Origin: JAGQVA01 sp033764335
Lineage (GTDB): Bacteria > Bacteroidota > Bacteroidia > J057
Reading direction: 5' to 3'
Length of the DNA stretch: 64,000 nucleotides
Assembly (NCBI GenBank): GCA_033764335.1
Contig: JANRJC010000057.1
Location: 57,087-121,086 of the forward strand
Part shown: positions 36,312 to 45,432 of the stretch, piece by piece
Numbering within the stretch: the first letter of the stretch is position 1
Layout of the letters: each line of letters starts with the position of its first letter
Notes under the pieces: generated by a model
What the model was told of the DNA's origin: nothing
The model's input: only the letters and a program-made list of their open reading frames with translations
Database searches by the model: none
Made by a program: the position numbers and the translations under genes

Positions 36312-37811
36312 GTGGACAGGATTAAAAAAATATTTTTTTCACTCTCTCCGACAGAAGTTCGATACCTAAAGAGCTACCTTACTGCATTTCATGCCCGTGG
36401 TAAAAACCGGGCACTGGAGATGATTGAAATTCTTGAAGAACAACCGGAGTCGGACAATAAAAGCGTAGCCGAGACTTTGTACGGCGATCCGCATTCCAAA
36501 GCATTTATTATGCTCAAAGGGCGTGTACTCGAAAAAATGCTGGAAACACTCAGTCTCAGCGTGAATTTTCAGAATAATCCCGCTTTTCGGGAAGATCCTG
36601 CGGCCTTCGAAGCTATTAACCTTCAGAAAAATCTGATTTATGCTTTCCTGCTCCGCCGTCGCGGACTGGAAGAGCAAGCCCGTGAGATTCTGGAGAAATG
36701 CGCCAAAATGGCGGAAGACCTCTCCTTTCCTGAATACAAACTCCTCGCACTTATCAATCTCCGCAATTTCTCTTCTTCCGAAAAAGAAGTCGTTTGGAGT
36801 TATAAACAGGAAATCGAAGACTCTCTGGAACAATTTCGCACGGATGTTATTGGCTCCGGGATCTTTGATGAATTTCGTGTATTACAGGCCGACTCTACTT
36901 CGGGCGATGAAGAAAAAGAAGCCTATCTCACGCAAAAAACATTGGAACTGGAACAGCGACTCGACAAAATGTACAGTGCCCGGTCGCATTATTATTATCT
37001 CGCCATTAAAGTCTATCTCCATGAGTTTCGGGAAGAATATAGCATCGTGAAACAAGTGCTTGAGGAAATGATCGAGCTGCTGCATTCGCACCCCGGCATT
37101 GGTTCCAAAAATCGCCTTGGAATCCCTCTTCACCAACTTTCGGGAGTCGAAGTGCGAATGGGCAATTATACCGCCGCCATTCAGGCAGCCGACCAAGCCC
37201 TCGGCTATTTTCATCCCCATAAGCGCAATTATCTTTCGGCTTCAATCTATAAATTGTTTGCCTGCATTTACGCCAATAATCTTCCTGAAGCCCATAAAAC
37301 CCTTGAAAACCTCAACTGGTTTCAAAATCAGAAACACCTTGATTCCCTCAATGGCATTGTTTCCTATCTCCAGGCTTGTGTTTTGTTTATCGAAGGCGAT
37401 TATCGTAAAGCCCAACGAGTCTTATTCGAAGCTACCGAATTACTCAGCGATAAAGCCGGCTGGAACGTGGGAATACGGGTTTTTGAGATTCTGATTCTGA
37501 TTGATCTGGACTTATCTGACCTCGCTTCTGCGAAAATCGAAAGCCTTCGCAAACATATTGGCAAATATGAAGTTGAAGAAAGGATTCGCCTTATTTACCG
37601 CTACCTAAACGCATTGGAAAGGCAATCTTTTGATTTTCGGGAACATAACCCCGAAATGGAAGATACGCTCCGAAAACTCACCACAGAGGCCCCCTGGACA
37701 GCACTAAACCACGAGGTCGTGCGGTTTGAGTCTTGGGTAACCGCCAAAACAGAAAGCGGAAAGTTTTATACTCATCTGCTGCGTTCGCTTCATATTCCCA
37801 CCGAAAAGTAA
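36312..37811 (+). CDS. Helical-repeat (TPR-like) protein of unknown function
   Basis: 499 residues, GTG start, no signal peptide. Almost entirely alpha-helical, with TPR-like pairs visible around 265-400 (MGNYTAAIQAADQALGYF, IYANNLPEAHKTLENL, EGDYRKAQRVLFEATELL). The N-terminus DRIKKIFFSLSPTEVRYLKSYL is a conserved-looking helical start. No enzyme motif. It is followed by the NAD-epimerase gene after 4 bases, so they are likely cotranscribed, though no functional link is evident. Confidence 0.65.
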   Translation: MDRIKKIFFSLSPTEVRYLKSYLTAFHARGKNRALEMIEILEEQPESDNKSVAETLYGDPHSKAFIMLKGRVLEKMLETLSLSVNFQNNPAFREDPAAFEAINLQKNLIYAFLLRRRGLEEQAREILEKCAKMAEDLSFPEYKLLALINLRNFSSSEKEVVWSYKQEIEDSLEQFRTDVIGSGIFDEFRVLQADSTSGDEEKEAYLTQKTLELEQRLDKMYSARSHYYYLAIKVYLHEFREEYSIVKQVLEEMIELLHSHPGIGSKNRLGIPLHQLSGVEVRMGNYTAAIQAADQALGYFHPHKRNYLSASIYKLFACIYANNLPEAHKTLENLNWFQNQKHLDSLNGIVSYLQACVLFIEGDYRKAQRVLFEATELLSDKAGWNVGIRVFEILILIDLDLSDLASAKIESLRKHIGKYEVEERIRLIYRYLNALERQSFDFREHNPEMEDTLRKLTTEAPWTALNHEVVRFESWVTAKTESGKFYTHLLRSLHIPTEK

Positions 37812-37815
37812 CCCT

Positions 37816-38820
37816 ATGTATTTACCTGAAGGCAATATCCTGCTTACCGGTGCAACGGGTTTCCTTGGATTCCGAGTACTGGAAAGACTGGTCGAAAATT
37901 CGTTTTCAGGCAATATTATTGCCGCAGGCAGAGTCCTGAAACCTCGTGCCCGCCTCGAAGCAGGCAATGTACATTACCGACTGGGCGATCTTTCAGATGC
38001 TTTTTTCACCGAACAACTGTTTGAGGAGTTTCCGATTACCCACATCATCAATTGCGCTGCATTATCCTCTCCCTGGGGGCAATATGAGGCTTTTTTTCGA
38101 GCCAATGTCCTTTCGCAAAAGCACTTAATCCGCCTTGCGGAAAAACACGCCGTAAAGCGGTTTGTACATATTTCTACCCCCAGTCTTTATTTTGACTATC
38201 GTAACCGCCTTGATATAAAAGAATCGGATCCCCTGCCGCGAAAATTTGTAAATCACTATGCCGCCACCAAACGCGAAGCAGAAATCCTTCTCGAAAAGTC
38301 TTCTCTCGATTGGGTTGCACTTCGCCCACGGGCACTGGTAGGCAGGGGAGATACTGTTATTATGCCCCGTGTTATCCGCGCTTATGACGAAGGAAAACTC
38401 CGGATTATTGGGAATGGAGAAAACTTTGTGGACATTACCCCGGTTTCCAATGTCGTAGATGCCGTAGTATTATCGCTTACTGCGCCGGAGAAAGCTTGTG
38501 GAAAACAATATAATATCGCCAACGGCGCGCCGGTAAAGCTTTGGGCCATGCTGGCCGGTGTACTTCAACGCCTGGATCGTCATTTGCCCGAAAAAAAAGT
38601 ACCCCTTGCCATAGCGATGACTGCGGCAACGCTGATGGAAACAGCCGCAAAATGGACACCCGGGCACCGCGAACCCGCACTCACCCGATATAGTGTCGGG
38701 ACAATCGGGCTTTCTTTTTCGATGGATATATCTCTCGCCCAAAAATATCTGGGATATTCGCCCCAGCAATCTGTAAAAGAGGCGATGGACGAGTTTGTAG
38801 AATGGTATAAAAACGGTTGA
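37816..38820 (+). CDS. NAD(P)-dependent epimerase/dehydratase, 3-beta-HSD/OleD-like SDR
   Basis: 334 residues. Extended SDR: nucleotide loop TGATGFLG (11-18), catalytic Tyr148 and Lys152 in HYAATKRE, upstream Ser in HISTPS. The sequence style (WVALRPRALVGRGD, FVDITPVSNVVDAV) matches the 3-beta-hydroxysteroid-dehydrogenase/OleD branch. It is followed after 1 base by an MBL hydrolase and then a ketoacyl synthase III, so the three may act on one acyl or polyketide-type product. Reaction: reduction or oxidation of a beta-hydroxy/keto intermediate (inference). Confidence 0.82.
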   Translation: MYLPEGNILLTGATGFLGFRVLERLVENSFSGNIIAAGRVLKPRARLEAGNVHYRLGDLSDAFFTEQLFEEFPITHIINCAALSSPWGQYEAFFRANVLSQKHLIRLAEKHAVKRFVHISTPSLYFDYRNRLDIKESDPLPRKFVNHYAATKREAEILLEKSSLDWVALRPRALVGRGDTVIMPRVIRAYDEGKLRIIGNGENFVDITPVSNVVDAVVLSLTAPEKACGKQYNIANGAPVKLWAMLAGVLQRLDRHLPEKKVPLAIAMTAATLMETAAKWTPGHREPALTRYSVGTIGLSFSMDISLAQKYLGYSPQQSVKEAMDEFVEWYKNG

Positions 38821-38821
38821 C

Positions 38822-39652
38822 ATGAAACAAGTCCGCTTATTGCTAAAAACCGCAGGCTACTGTCTGGCAAAGGAACACCATGCTCTCAAAGGAGGCAGGC
38901 GACAGAATATTTGTTTTCCGGCTCTATACGCACTGATTCAACATCCCGAACAAGGGTGGATTTTATTCGATACCGGATATACTCAGCGATTTTACGAAGC
39001 TACGCAGCGGTTTCCGGGTATCCTTTACAAATGGATGACCCCCACTTTTATCAGGCCGGAAGAAGAAGCAGTGGCAGAAGTGCGAAGAATGGGTATAAAT
39101 CCCGAAGACATAAAACATATAATCGTCTCGCATTTTCACGCCGACCATGTAGGCGGGTTGCGGGACTTTCCCCGTGCCGTATTTTATTGTACCAAAACAG
39201 CTTTTGATCAGGTAACTCAGCTGAAAGGTTTTGCCGGCGTAAGGCGGGGACTACTCTCCGGCCATCTGCCAGAAGATTTTTCCCTTAGGGCAACACTGGT
39301 TGATACCGGAAAATTCCCTGCCCGCCACGACCCCGATCTGGGCGAAATGACCGATTTGTTTGGCGACGGAAGTATCCTGCTTCCTTATCTGCCCGGCCAT
39401 GCCGCCGGGCAGATGGGTGCGTTATTAAACACCCTTGAGGGAAAGGTACTTCTCGCAGCCGATGCTTTCTGGCTTAGAGAAAATCTGGAAGAAAATCGGC
39501 TGCCCAGTCCTGTTGTAAAACTGTTTTTTGACTCCTGGACAGACTTTAAGACCAGTCTCGCAAAGGTGAGGAAGTTCTGGCAAAATCACCCTGAAATAAA
39601 AATTATCCCCACTCACTGTGAGAAGACGATAAAAGAAGTCATCGGTCATTAG
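38822..39652 (+). CDS. MBL-fold metallo-hydrolase
   Basis: 276 residues. Metal ligands SHFHADHVGG (His104, His106, Asp108, His109), then LPGHAAGQMG, LAADAFW and PTHCEK. Lactonase-like MBL enzymes of this length usually hydrolyse lactones or thioesters. Here it is placed between an SDR and a KAS III enzyme, with its start one base after the SDR stop, so a thioesterase-type role is plausible but unproven. Confidence 0.85.
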   Translation: MKQVRLLLKTAGYCLAKEHHALKGGRRQNICFPALYALIQHPEQGWILFDTGYTQRFYEATQRFPGILYKWMTPTFIRPEEEAVAEVRRMGINPEDIKHIIVSHFHADHVGGLRDFPRAVFYCTKTAFDQVTQLKGFAGVRRGLLSGHLPEDFSLRATLVDTGKFPARHDPDLGEMTDLFGDGSILLPYLPGHAAGQMGALLNTLEGKVLLAADAFWLRENLEENRLPSPVVKLFFDSWTDFKTSLAKVRKFWQNHPEIKIIPTHCEKTIKEVIGH

Positions 39653-39693
39653 TCTATCAGACATAACTTTAACTCAAACAATCAATCAAAAAA

Positions 39694-40692
39694 ATGACCC
39701 ATCCCAAACCCATTTCTATTCTCGGCATGGGCAAATGCCTTCCGAAACAAAAGATACTCTCCGCAGAACTTGAGCGAAAGCTGGGTATTCCGGAGGGATG
39801 GTCTGCGCGGTATTCCGGCGTTGAAGAACGGTATTATGCCGACGGCGAAAGCGGTGCAGAAATGGGTGCCCGCGCACTAGAAGAAGCACTCCAGCATGCG
39901 GAAATAACGGTGGATAAACTGGATCTGATATTGTGTGGTTCGGCAACCTTTGACTATCCCATTCCGAATCAAGCCTGTGTGATCAAAAATGAAATAACCG
40001 GCGGGCAATCGTGTGATGTACCGGCAATATCGGTTGACAGTACCTGCCTGAGTTTTGTGGCAGCATTTGACCTGGCAGCAAGTCTTCTTGACGGAAAACG
40101 ATATAAAAGAATCGGTATTGTCAGTGTTGAAATTGCATCCAAAGGGCTAAATTCCAAAGACTGGGAAACCTCCACTCTGTTTGGCGACGGAGCCGCCGCT
40201 GCAGTGATAGGATGGGCGCCCGAACAAAAAAGCAGTATAATCAAAGCAGATATGAAAACCTGGTCAGAAAATATTTTTTCGACCCAGGTAAAGGGCGGCG
40301 GAAATGCCTGCTTTTTCAGAGATTATCCCTACGACCCGGAACTACATTCCTTTTCGATGGAAGGAAAAACCCTTCTGAAGATGGCACATACCAAAATTCC
40401 CCTATTCATGGAATCGTTTTTTTCCGATCTGGATATGGGCATTACAGACGTCGAGCTTATTATCCCTCATCAGGCGAGCAGAATTGGGGTCGAATTGTTT
40501 TTTCGAATGTATCCCTTCCGAAGAGAGCAATTTTTTGGAAATCTCAGCACTCACGGCAACTGTATTTCTGCCTCTATACCCATGGCTTTGTACGATGCTA
40601 TTGAAACGGGAAAACTTCAACGCGGCCAAACCTGTATGATCTGTGGTACTTCGGCGGGGTTTTCGATTGGCGCCCTGCTGTTTCGCTACTGA
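39694..40692 (+). CDS. 3-oxoacyl-ACP synthase III-family (FabH/OleA-like) enzyme
   Basis: 332 residues. Thiolase fold with an intact Cys-His-Asn triad: Cys118 (DSTCLSFVAA), His259 (IIPHQAS), Asn289 (HGNCISASIPMAL). It should carry out a Claisen condensation between acyl thioesters. Its neighbours (SDR, MBL, JmjC-like) are not fatty-acid biosynthesis genes, so a specialised product is more likely than housekeeping FabH. A near -7 element TAACTTTA lies just upstream, so it may also have its own promoter. Confidence 0.85.
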   Translation: MTHPKPISILGMGKCLPKQKILSAELERKLGIPEGWSARYSGVEERYYADGESGAEMGARALEEALQHAEITVDKLDLILCGSATFDYPIPNQACVIKNEITGGQSCDVPAISVDSTCLSFVAAFDLAASLLDGKRYKRIGIVSVEIASKGLNSKDWETSTLFGDGAAAAVIGWAPEQKSSIIKADMKTWSENIFSTQVKGGGNACFFRDYPYDPELHSFSMEGKTLLKMAHTKIPLFMESFFSDLDMGITDVELIIPHQASRIGVELFFRMYPFRREQFFGNLSTHGNCISASIPMALYDAIETGKLQRGQTCMICGTSAGFSIGALLFRY

Positions 40693-40805
40693 AAAGCAGA
40701 TTGCCTTACCTTCGATTTTCCAATGAGTTTCAAAAACTTTAGTATAAATAAACACGTAATCCGGAAACTTCACTAATTTGCCATGCAATTTTAAACCCAG
40801 ATTAT

Positions 40806-41720
40806 ATGCCCTTTGATTTATCATTAAAAGCAGATGTGATTGAGGTTGAAAATCTCACCGATGAATATTTCAGGAAAAACTACCTTTTGCCGAAAAAACC
40901 GCTCCTGATTAAGGGACTGGCCAATCAGCAACCTGCCGGGAAAAAATGGACCATTGATTTTTTTCGCAGGGAAATGGGGTCGGAGATCATTGAAATACTT
41001 AATAATGAAGACAAAGCGAATGGTTCGTCTTATCTAAAAGGTAACCATAAAATTCAACTGAAAGAGTTTTTGGATATCATCGAAAAAGATGAATATACCC
41101 CCTTGCGAATGTTTGCAATCAAAATGTTTAACCGCAATCCCGAACTGAAAAAAGATTGGACCTGTCCGGCTTTTTTCAGAGGTATTCTGAGTGGTACCGG
41201 TTATTTTTTTATGGGGGGAAAAGATACCAAGGTTCACTTTCACTACGATGTGGACAATAATGATGGCCTGTTAGTTCATTTTTATGGAAAGAAAAGACTG
41301 ATTCTGATTGAGCCTAAATATTCGGAGTTTTTGTATCAGTTGCCTTTCTGTTCCCACTCTTTTGTAGATCTCGACAATATAGATTACGAAAAATACCCCG
41401 GCCTTCATCATGTGAAGGGTTATGAAATCATTCAGGAAGCAGGCGACGGCGTATATATCCCCGCCAGTTACTGGCATTACAACAAATACCTTAGCGGAGG
41501 AATTGCGGTTTCTTACCGTAAACTCAACCATAACCTCTGGCGCAATGTCATTGCAATCGGAAGAATCATTTTTTACCTGCCCTTAGACAAAACCCTGACC
41601 TGGATATTGAAAGACCACTGGAAAAACTTTAAAATCCGGCAGGCCGAAAAACAGGTGAATGCCAGTATCCGAAGGCTAAAAAATGAGCGAGAACCCCTAA
41701 CAGCCGTACCGACAGTTTAG
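40806..41720 (+). CDS. Cupin-like (JmjC-type) Fe(II)/2-oxoglutarate-dependent oxygenase candidate
   Basis: 304 residues. The iron facial triad is visible as His146 and Asp148 (HFHYDVDNNDGL) and His224 (IPASYWHYN). The N-terminal EYFRKNYLLPKKPLLIKGL is the usual opening of cupin_8/JmjC hydroxylases. The C-terminal part is basic and includes a hydrophobic stretch (VIAIGRIIFYLPL). Members hydroxylate amino acids, proteins or small molecules. It follows the KAS III gene by 113 bases on the same strand and may belong to the same small cluster. Confidence 0.82.
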   Translation: MPFDLSLKADVIEVENLTDEYFRKNYLLPKKPLLIKGLANQQPAGKKWTIDFFRREMGSEIIEILNNEDKANGSSYLKGNHKIQLKEFLDIIEKDEYTPLRMFAIKMFNRNPELKKDWTCPAFFRGILSGTGYFFMGGKDTKVHFHYDVDNNDGLLVHFYGKKRLILIEPKYSEFLYQLPFCSHSFVDLDNIDYEKYPGLHHVKGYEIIQEAGDGVYIPASYWHYNKYLSGGIAVSYRKLNHNLWRNVIAIGRIIFYLPLDKTLTWILKDHWKNFKIRQAEKQVNASIRRLKNEREPLTAVPTV

Positions 41721-41738
41721 TGTCTGACTTAATCGCTT

Positions 41739-42389
41739 TTATCGTATTCCCACATATTTATGGGTCTGGAGACTTACGCGCCAGTGGGGGTTTGACAGGG
41801 CATATTCGATGATTTTGGGCGTAACTCTGTCGCGGCGGCTCCATTCGGGTTGGAGAAAAAGTTTAACTGTGGGGGCGCAGCGGGCGGCGTGTTGTTCTGC
41901 CCAGAGAAGATCGTGTTCGTTGTAAATGACCACTTTTAGTTCTTGGGCAATCTGGTAAAATTCATCTTTGGGTGGAAGAAATTTTTTTGGCGAAAAACAA
42001 ATCCAGTCAATATCTCCTTTGAGTATATGTGCTCCGGAAGTTTCGATATGAATTTTCAGCCCGGCATCGTGAAGGTTTTCAGTAAGGAGTCTTAAGTCGT
42101 AAATCGTCGGTTCTCCCCCGGTAATTACCACCCGCTCCGCGCCGCAGGCGAGTGCTCGTGCCGTGATTTCGGCGGCGGGCATATATTGATCTTCTTTCGG
42201 TGTCCAAGACTCTTTCACGTCACACCAGTGGCATCCGACATCACAGCCCGCGAGGCGGATAAAATAGGCGGCGGCCCCTGTCCAGCCTCCTTCTCCCTGC
42301 AAAGTATAAAATTGCTCCATCACGGGCAAAGGATCGCTTGCACCGCGTTTGAAAAAGGATTCAGCCACTTTGGTTTTGATATTTTTCAT
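41739..42389 (-). CDS. queE: 7-carboxy-7-deazaguanine synthase
   Basis: 216 residues. Radical SAM enzyme that converts 6-carboxytetrahydropterin to 7-carboxy-7-deazaguanine in queuosine synthesis. The iron-sulphur motif is CDVGCHWC (Cys49, Cys53, Cys56), preceded by the QueE hallmark FYTLQGEGGWTG, and VVITGGEPT follows. No other queuosine gene is adjacent. It starts 23 bases after folD on the same strand. Confidence 0.93.
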   Translation of the reverse strand: MKNIKTKVAESFFKRGASDPLPVMEQFYTLQGEGGWTGAAAYFIRLAGCDVGCHWCDVKESWTPKEDQYMPAAEITARALACGAERVVITGGEPTIYDLRLLTENLHDAGLKIHIETSGAHILKGDIDWICFSPKKFLPPKDEFYQIAQELKVVIYNEHDLLWAEQHAARCAPTVKLFLQPEWSRRDRVTPKIIEYALSNPHWRVSLQTHKYVGIR

Positions 42390-42412
42390 CAGGCGGCAAA
42401 TTTAGGGGATTA

Positions 42413-43318
42413 TCACTGAATTATTTCTCCGACCGTTTGATATTTGCTGTTGAAGGCATCAAGGGTATTGCGCAGCAACATGGCGATCGTCATCGGCCCT
42501 ACTCCGCCGGGTACCGGTGTGATATAACTGGCTTTTTTTGATACGGCTTCAAAATCCACATCTCCTTTAAGCCGGTAACCACTTTTAGCAGTGGGGTCTT
42601 CTACCTGTGTGATGCCTACATCAATCACTACAGCCCCTTCTTTCACCATGTCTCCTGTGATAAGTCCGGGTTTACCTACAGCCACTATGAGAATGTCACC
42701 CTGGGGGCAAATGCGTTTCAAGTCTTCCGGAGGTGTATTGATATGGCAAAGCGATACGGAAGCCTCACCGGGGTTTCCGCCACGCGACATCAAAATCGAG
42801 GTTGGACGCCCCACAATCCGGCTGCGACCTACTACTACACAGTGTTTACCTTTAGTAGGAATATTGTACCGATGGAGAAGTTCAATAATACCAGAGGGAG
42901 TTGCCGGCATCAGACAGGGGAAATTGAGTGTCATAAGGCCTACATTCAACGGATGAAAACCGTCAACGTCCTTCGAAGGGTGAATATTCTGTGTGACCTC
43001 CTGGGGAGTAATATGAGGTGGCAGCGGCATTTGTACCAGTATGCCATCCACGTCGGGATCTTCGTTGTACCCATTTAATTTTTTCAACAAAGCCTCCTGC
43101 GTGATATTAGAAGGCAGTCGCATGAGTGTCGAACTAAACCCCACATATTCGCAGGCGTGCATTTTGTTTTTGACATACGTCTGCGAAGCCTGATCATCCC
43201 CGACAAGAATGGCTACAAGGTGGGGAGGCCGTTTGCCATTGGCTGTGATTTTGCGCACTTCTTCGCGGATCTCGTTCTGAATATCCTGAGAGATTTTTTT
43301 ACCGTCAAGTAACTGCAT
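42413..43318 (-). CDS. folD: Methylenetetrahydrofolate dehydrogenase/methenyltetrahydrofolate cyclohydrolase
   Basis: 301 residues from the ATG at 43318 (MQLLDGKKIS); the longer frame from 43354 starts inside the -7 promoter element. Bifunctional one-carbon enzyme. Catalytic Lys in SQTYVKNKMHACEYVG, the substrate loop PLPPHI, the VVGRSRIVGRP nucleotide site and the PVPGGVGPMT end are all present. Probably cotranscribed with queE downstream. Confidence 0.95.
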   Translation of the reverse strand: MQLLDGKKISQDIQNEIREEVRKITANGKRPPHLVAILVGDDQASQTYVKNKMHACEYVGFSSTLMRLPSNITQEALLKKLNGYNEDPDVDGILVQMPLPPHITPQEVTQNIHPSKDVDGFHPLNVGLMTLNFPCLMPATPSGIIELLHRYNIPTKGKHCVVVGRSRIVGRPTSILMSRGGNPGEASVSLCHINTPPEDLKRICPQGDILIVAVGKPGLITGDMVKEGAVVIDVGITQVEDPTAKSGYRLKGDVDFEAVSKKASYITPVPGGVGPMTIAMLLRNTLDAFNSKYQTVGEIIQ

Positions 43319-43340
43319 GTGGCTGTATATAAATTTGCCG

Positions 43341-43348
43341 CAAAGATA
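43341..43348 (-). promoter_or_regulatory. -7 element of the folD promoter
   Basis: Minus-strand TATCTTTG, full match to TAnnTTTG, 22 bases before the folD ATG. No -33 TTG at 19-21 bases. Confidence 0.5.
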
Positions 43349-43360
43349 CACCAAAAAATC

Positions 43361-45205
43361 TCACTCTTTACGAATCAGCACAATCTCTTCTTCTATCCGA
43401 GAGAGCATTTTACCGTAAAAATCTTTTACTGCCGAAAACGACTCGGGATAAATAATGCTTTTTGAAATTTCGAAGGTTGTCCGGATTTGTATGACACCCG
43501 AGCGATTCTCGCAAAGGTATTCGAAGAACATTTCCCTCCCCTCCATCGAAATCCGCGCGCTTACGGGCATACGGATCACCTGATAATTATTCGGGATTCG
43601 CAAATTGAGAATATACCTTTCGCGGATAAGATAACCAAAATCAAGTGGGTAAACCCTTGATTCTGTTTCAAACGGATAATCGGCGTCGTGGTATTTTGAT
43701 AAAAGATTTACTATCAACATTTTATCTTCTACATGAACTTCTTTCTCCAGGGAAAAAGGGTGGTGAACAGATAGGGTTTTCCCAGGAGTTTCCTGAATTT
43801 TTATTTCCGGTTTTTCTCGATTTTTGCGCCCAAAATCCTGGGCTGCATATCCTTTGTATATCTCTTCTATTTCACCCGAAATCTTCCCGGTACTATCCAT
43901 TTCCAGTTGCCCCATGATGATAGTTTCCTTATAAAAGCGGTCAGGTATTTTACTCCAACCTGCGGTTGTATCACGGATGATCCAAGCCATTTCGTTTAGC
44001 ATACGGTAAGGAGGGAGATCGTAAGGCAAATCTTTTTCGGTTGCGTCGAGGATAAAAGACTGCCCATCGCCTACGGCGAGGATAAACAAATCATTAAACT
44101 GATTGCGAAGCGGAAATTGTTTGGGTTTTCCGTGATCACGCGTGGAAACAAATCCCCGGTAAGCGGTAATTCCCGCATTCCAGAGGAGATGTGCCATCAG
44201 CATATTGATTTCGGCACTGTTGCCAACCCGCGAACGGTAAAGTCCTGCCGCAGACTGATTTACCCAGATATCGGAAATACCGTTCCACCTCACATGGTCT
44301 CTGACATGAGCATGGATTTCGGCGATTTTTTCCTCTTCCGTTACTGCATTCCGAGTAAGGCTTTGGGCGAGAGCATAGATCGCAGATTGCGAAGCCGAAT
44401 CATCCGAAACTATACTCGCCTGCTGCAAATCGAGGGTAATCAGCCGCCACTCCTCCTGCTCATCGCGAATTGTCATCAAATCCTGCAACTGAAAATGAAT
44501 CCCTATACGATAATCGTCCCAGCGGGAAATAAAAGGCTGTTTTTTCAATCCGGCAATATGCCTCATTATCCAGCGGTTTTCTTCACTGGAAGGTAATTCC
44601 AGCCGCTGCGAAACTGCATCGAATTGATAAGGCTCAAATCCGACTAATTGTATCTCACTATGAATAGTGGGAATTTCTGACTGAAAATACCAGGGTTTCA
44701 GATGCTCCACACTTTTGGTTTTGAGCGAATAGGAATATTCAATAATCGAACCCGGGGAAACCTCACGGAAAACAAAACTTTTTTCAGCCAAACCATTTTT
44801 AAGGGTTTTTTCAGGGAGAAATTTTAATGCGAGGGGCGTCGTTTTTTTTCGGTTTCCATCAAAATTGATGGTTTGCGCTTTGAGATCGGTGATATTTTCG
44901 CCCTCGCTTTTGTTATAAATCAGGCTTATTTCACTTTGAGAAATGCCCTCTTCGCGGAGGATTTTGAGCCGGACATGGCGCTGAAGTCGCACGATACCGG
45001 CGGGCATATCCACCGGGTACCATATTCCAAAATCACAAACGATAACCGCCGAAGTTTGGGTATCATATACATATTCTTTCATCTCCCGCTGATCTTTGGG
45101 AACATTTCCCCAAATCACCGGCGGAGGACTAATCTGCCCATACAAGGAAACACCCGTGTTTAATGCCAGGTGTAAAATGAAAAAAACAAACAATTTTTTC
45201 TCCAT
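43361..45205 (-). CDS. DUF3857 protein with degenerate transglutaminase-like domain
   Basis: 614 residues, signal peptide ending ...LYGQ. N-terminal DUF3857 beta-domain (about 60-250), then a transglutaminase-like core (about 285-400) and a C-terminal beta-domain. The nucleophile position that is Cys in active transglutaminases reads RVGNSAEIN, with Ser in place of Cys. The downstream STRDHG and FILDATEKDLP elements are intact. This GNSA-type variant seems common in Bacteroidota homologues, suggesting a non-catalytic or altered role at the envelope. Its stop is 43 bases before folD. Confidence 0.85.
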   Translation of the reverse strand: MEKKLFVFFILHLALNTGVSLYGQISPPPVIWGNVPKDQREMKEYVYDTQTSAVIVCDFGIWYPVDMPAGIVRLQRHVRLKILREEGISQSEISLIYNKSEGENITDLKAQTINFDGNRKKTTPLALKFLPEKTLKNGLAEKSFVFREVSPGSIIEYSYSLKTKSVEHLKPWYFQSEIPTIHSEIQLVGFEPYQFDAVSQRLELPSSEENRWIMRHIAGLKKQPFISRWDDYRIGIHFQLQDLMTIRDEQEEWRLITLDLQQASIVSDDSASQSAIYALAQSLTRNAVTEEEKIAEIHAHVRDHVRWNGISDIWVNQSAAGLYRSRVGNSAEINMLMAHLLWNAGITAYRGFVSTRDHGKPKQFPLRNQFNDLFILAVGDGQSFILDATEKDLPYDLPPYRMLNEMAWIIRDTTAGWSKIPDRFYKETIIMGQLEMDSTGKISGEIEEIYKGYAAQDFGRKNREKPEIKIQETPGKTLSVHHPFSLEKEVHVEDKMLIVNLLSKYHDADYPFETESRVYPLDFGYLIRERYILNLRIPNNYQVIRMPVSARISMEGREMFFEYLCENRSGVIQIRTTFEISKSIIYPESFSAVKDFYGKMLSRIEEEIVLIRKE

Positions 45206-45288
45206 CTAACTGAAAAATAATCATTAACAAAACAAAATTTTACCTTTCACGCAAGAAATATAAATCCGTCAGCGTTAATCATTTATAG

Positions 45289-45391
45289 GGACTGATCCAT
45301 ATCTCAATACCCAAACTACGAGGGATCGGTCCAAACCCATTCATACCATGAAGTTAGCCTTGTCTCTTTCCCAGAGAGACAAGGTTTTTTC
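45289..45391 (+). ncRNA. Candidate structured RNA or leader with terminator, upstream of the VWA gene
   Basis: A 10-bp stem (GGACTGATCC at 45289-45298 with GGATCGGTCC at 45323-45332, one G-U pair) is followed by a perfect intrinsic terminator: CCTTGTCTCT / AGAGACAAGG (45358-45367, 45375-45384) and six Ts. No rightward gene precedes it, since the upstream gene is divergent, so it must end either a small RNA or an attenuated leader of the VWA gene starting at 45433. A weak -7-like TACCTTTC lies at 45241-45248. Confidence 0.45.
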
Positions 45392-45432
45392 GTATCTTAG
45401 AACCCAATTCTCCGTTATTAGTTGTAAAAGCC

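Noticed and set aside
43319..43354. Upstream start for folD
   Set aside because: The extra codons contain the TATCTTTG promoter element; the family start is MQLLDGK at 43318.
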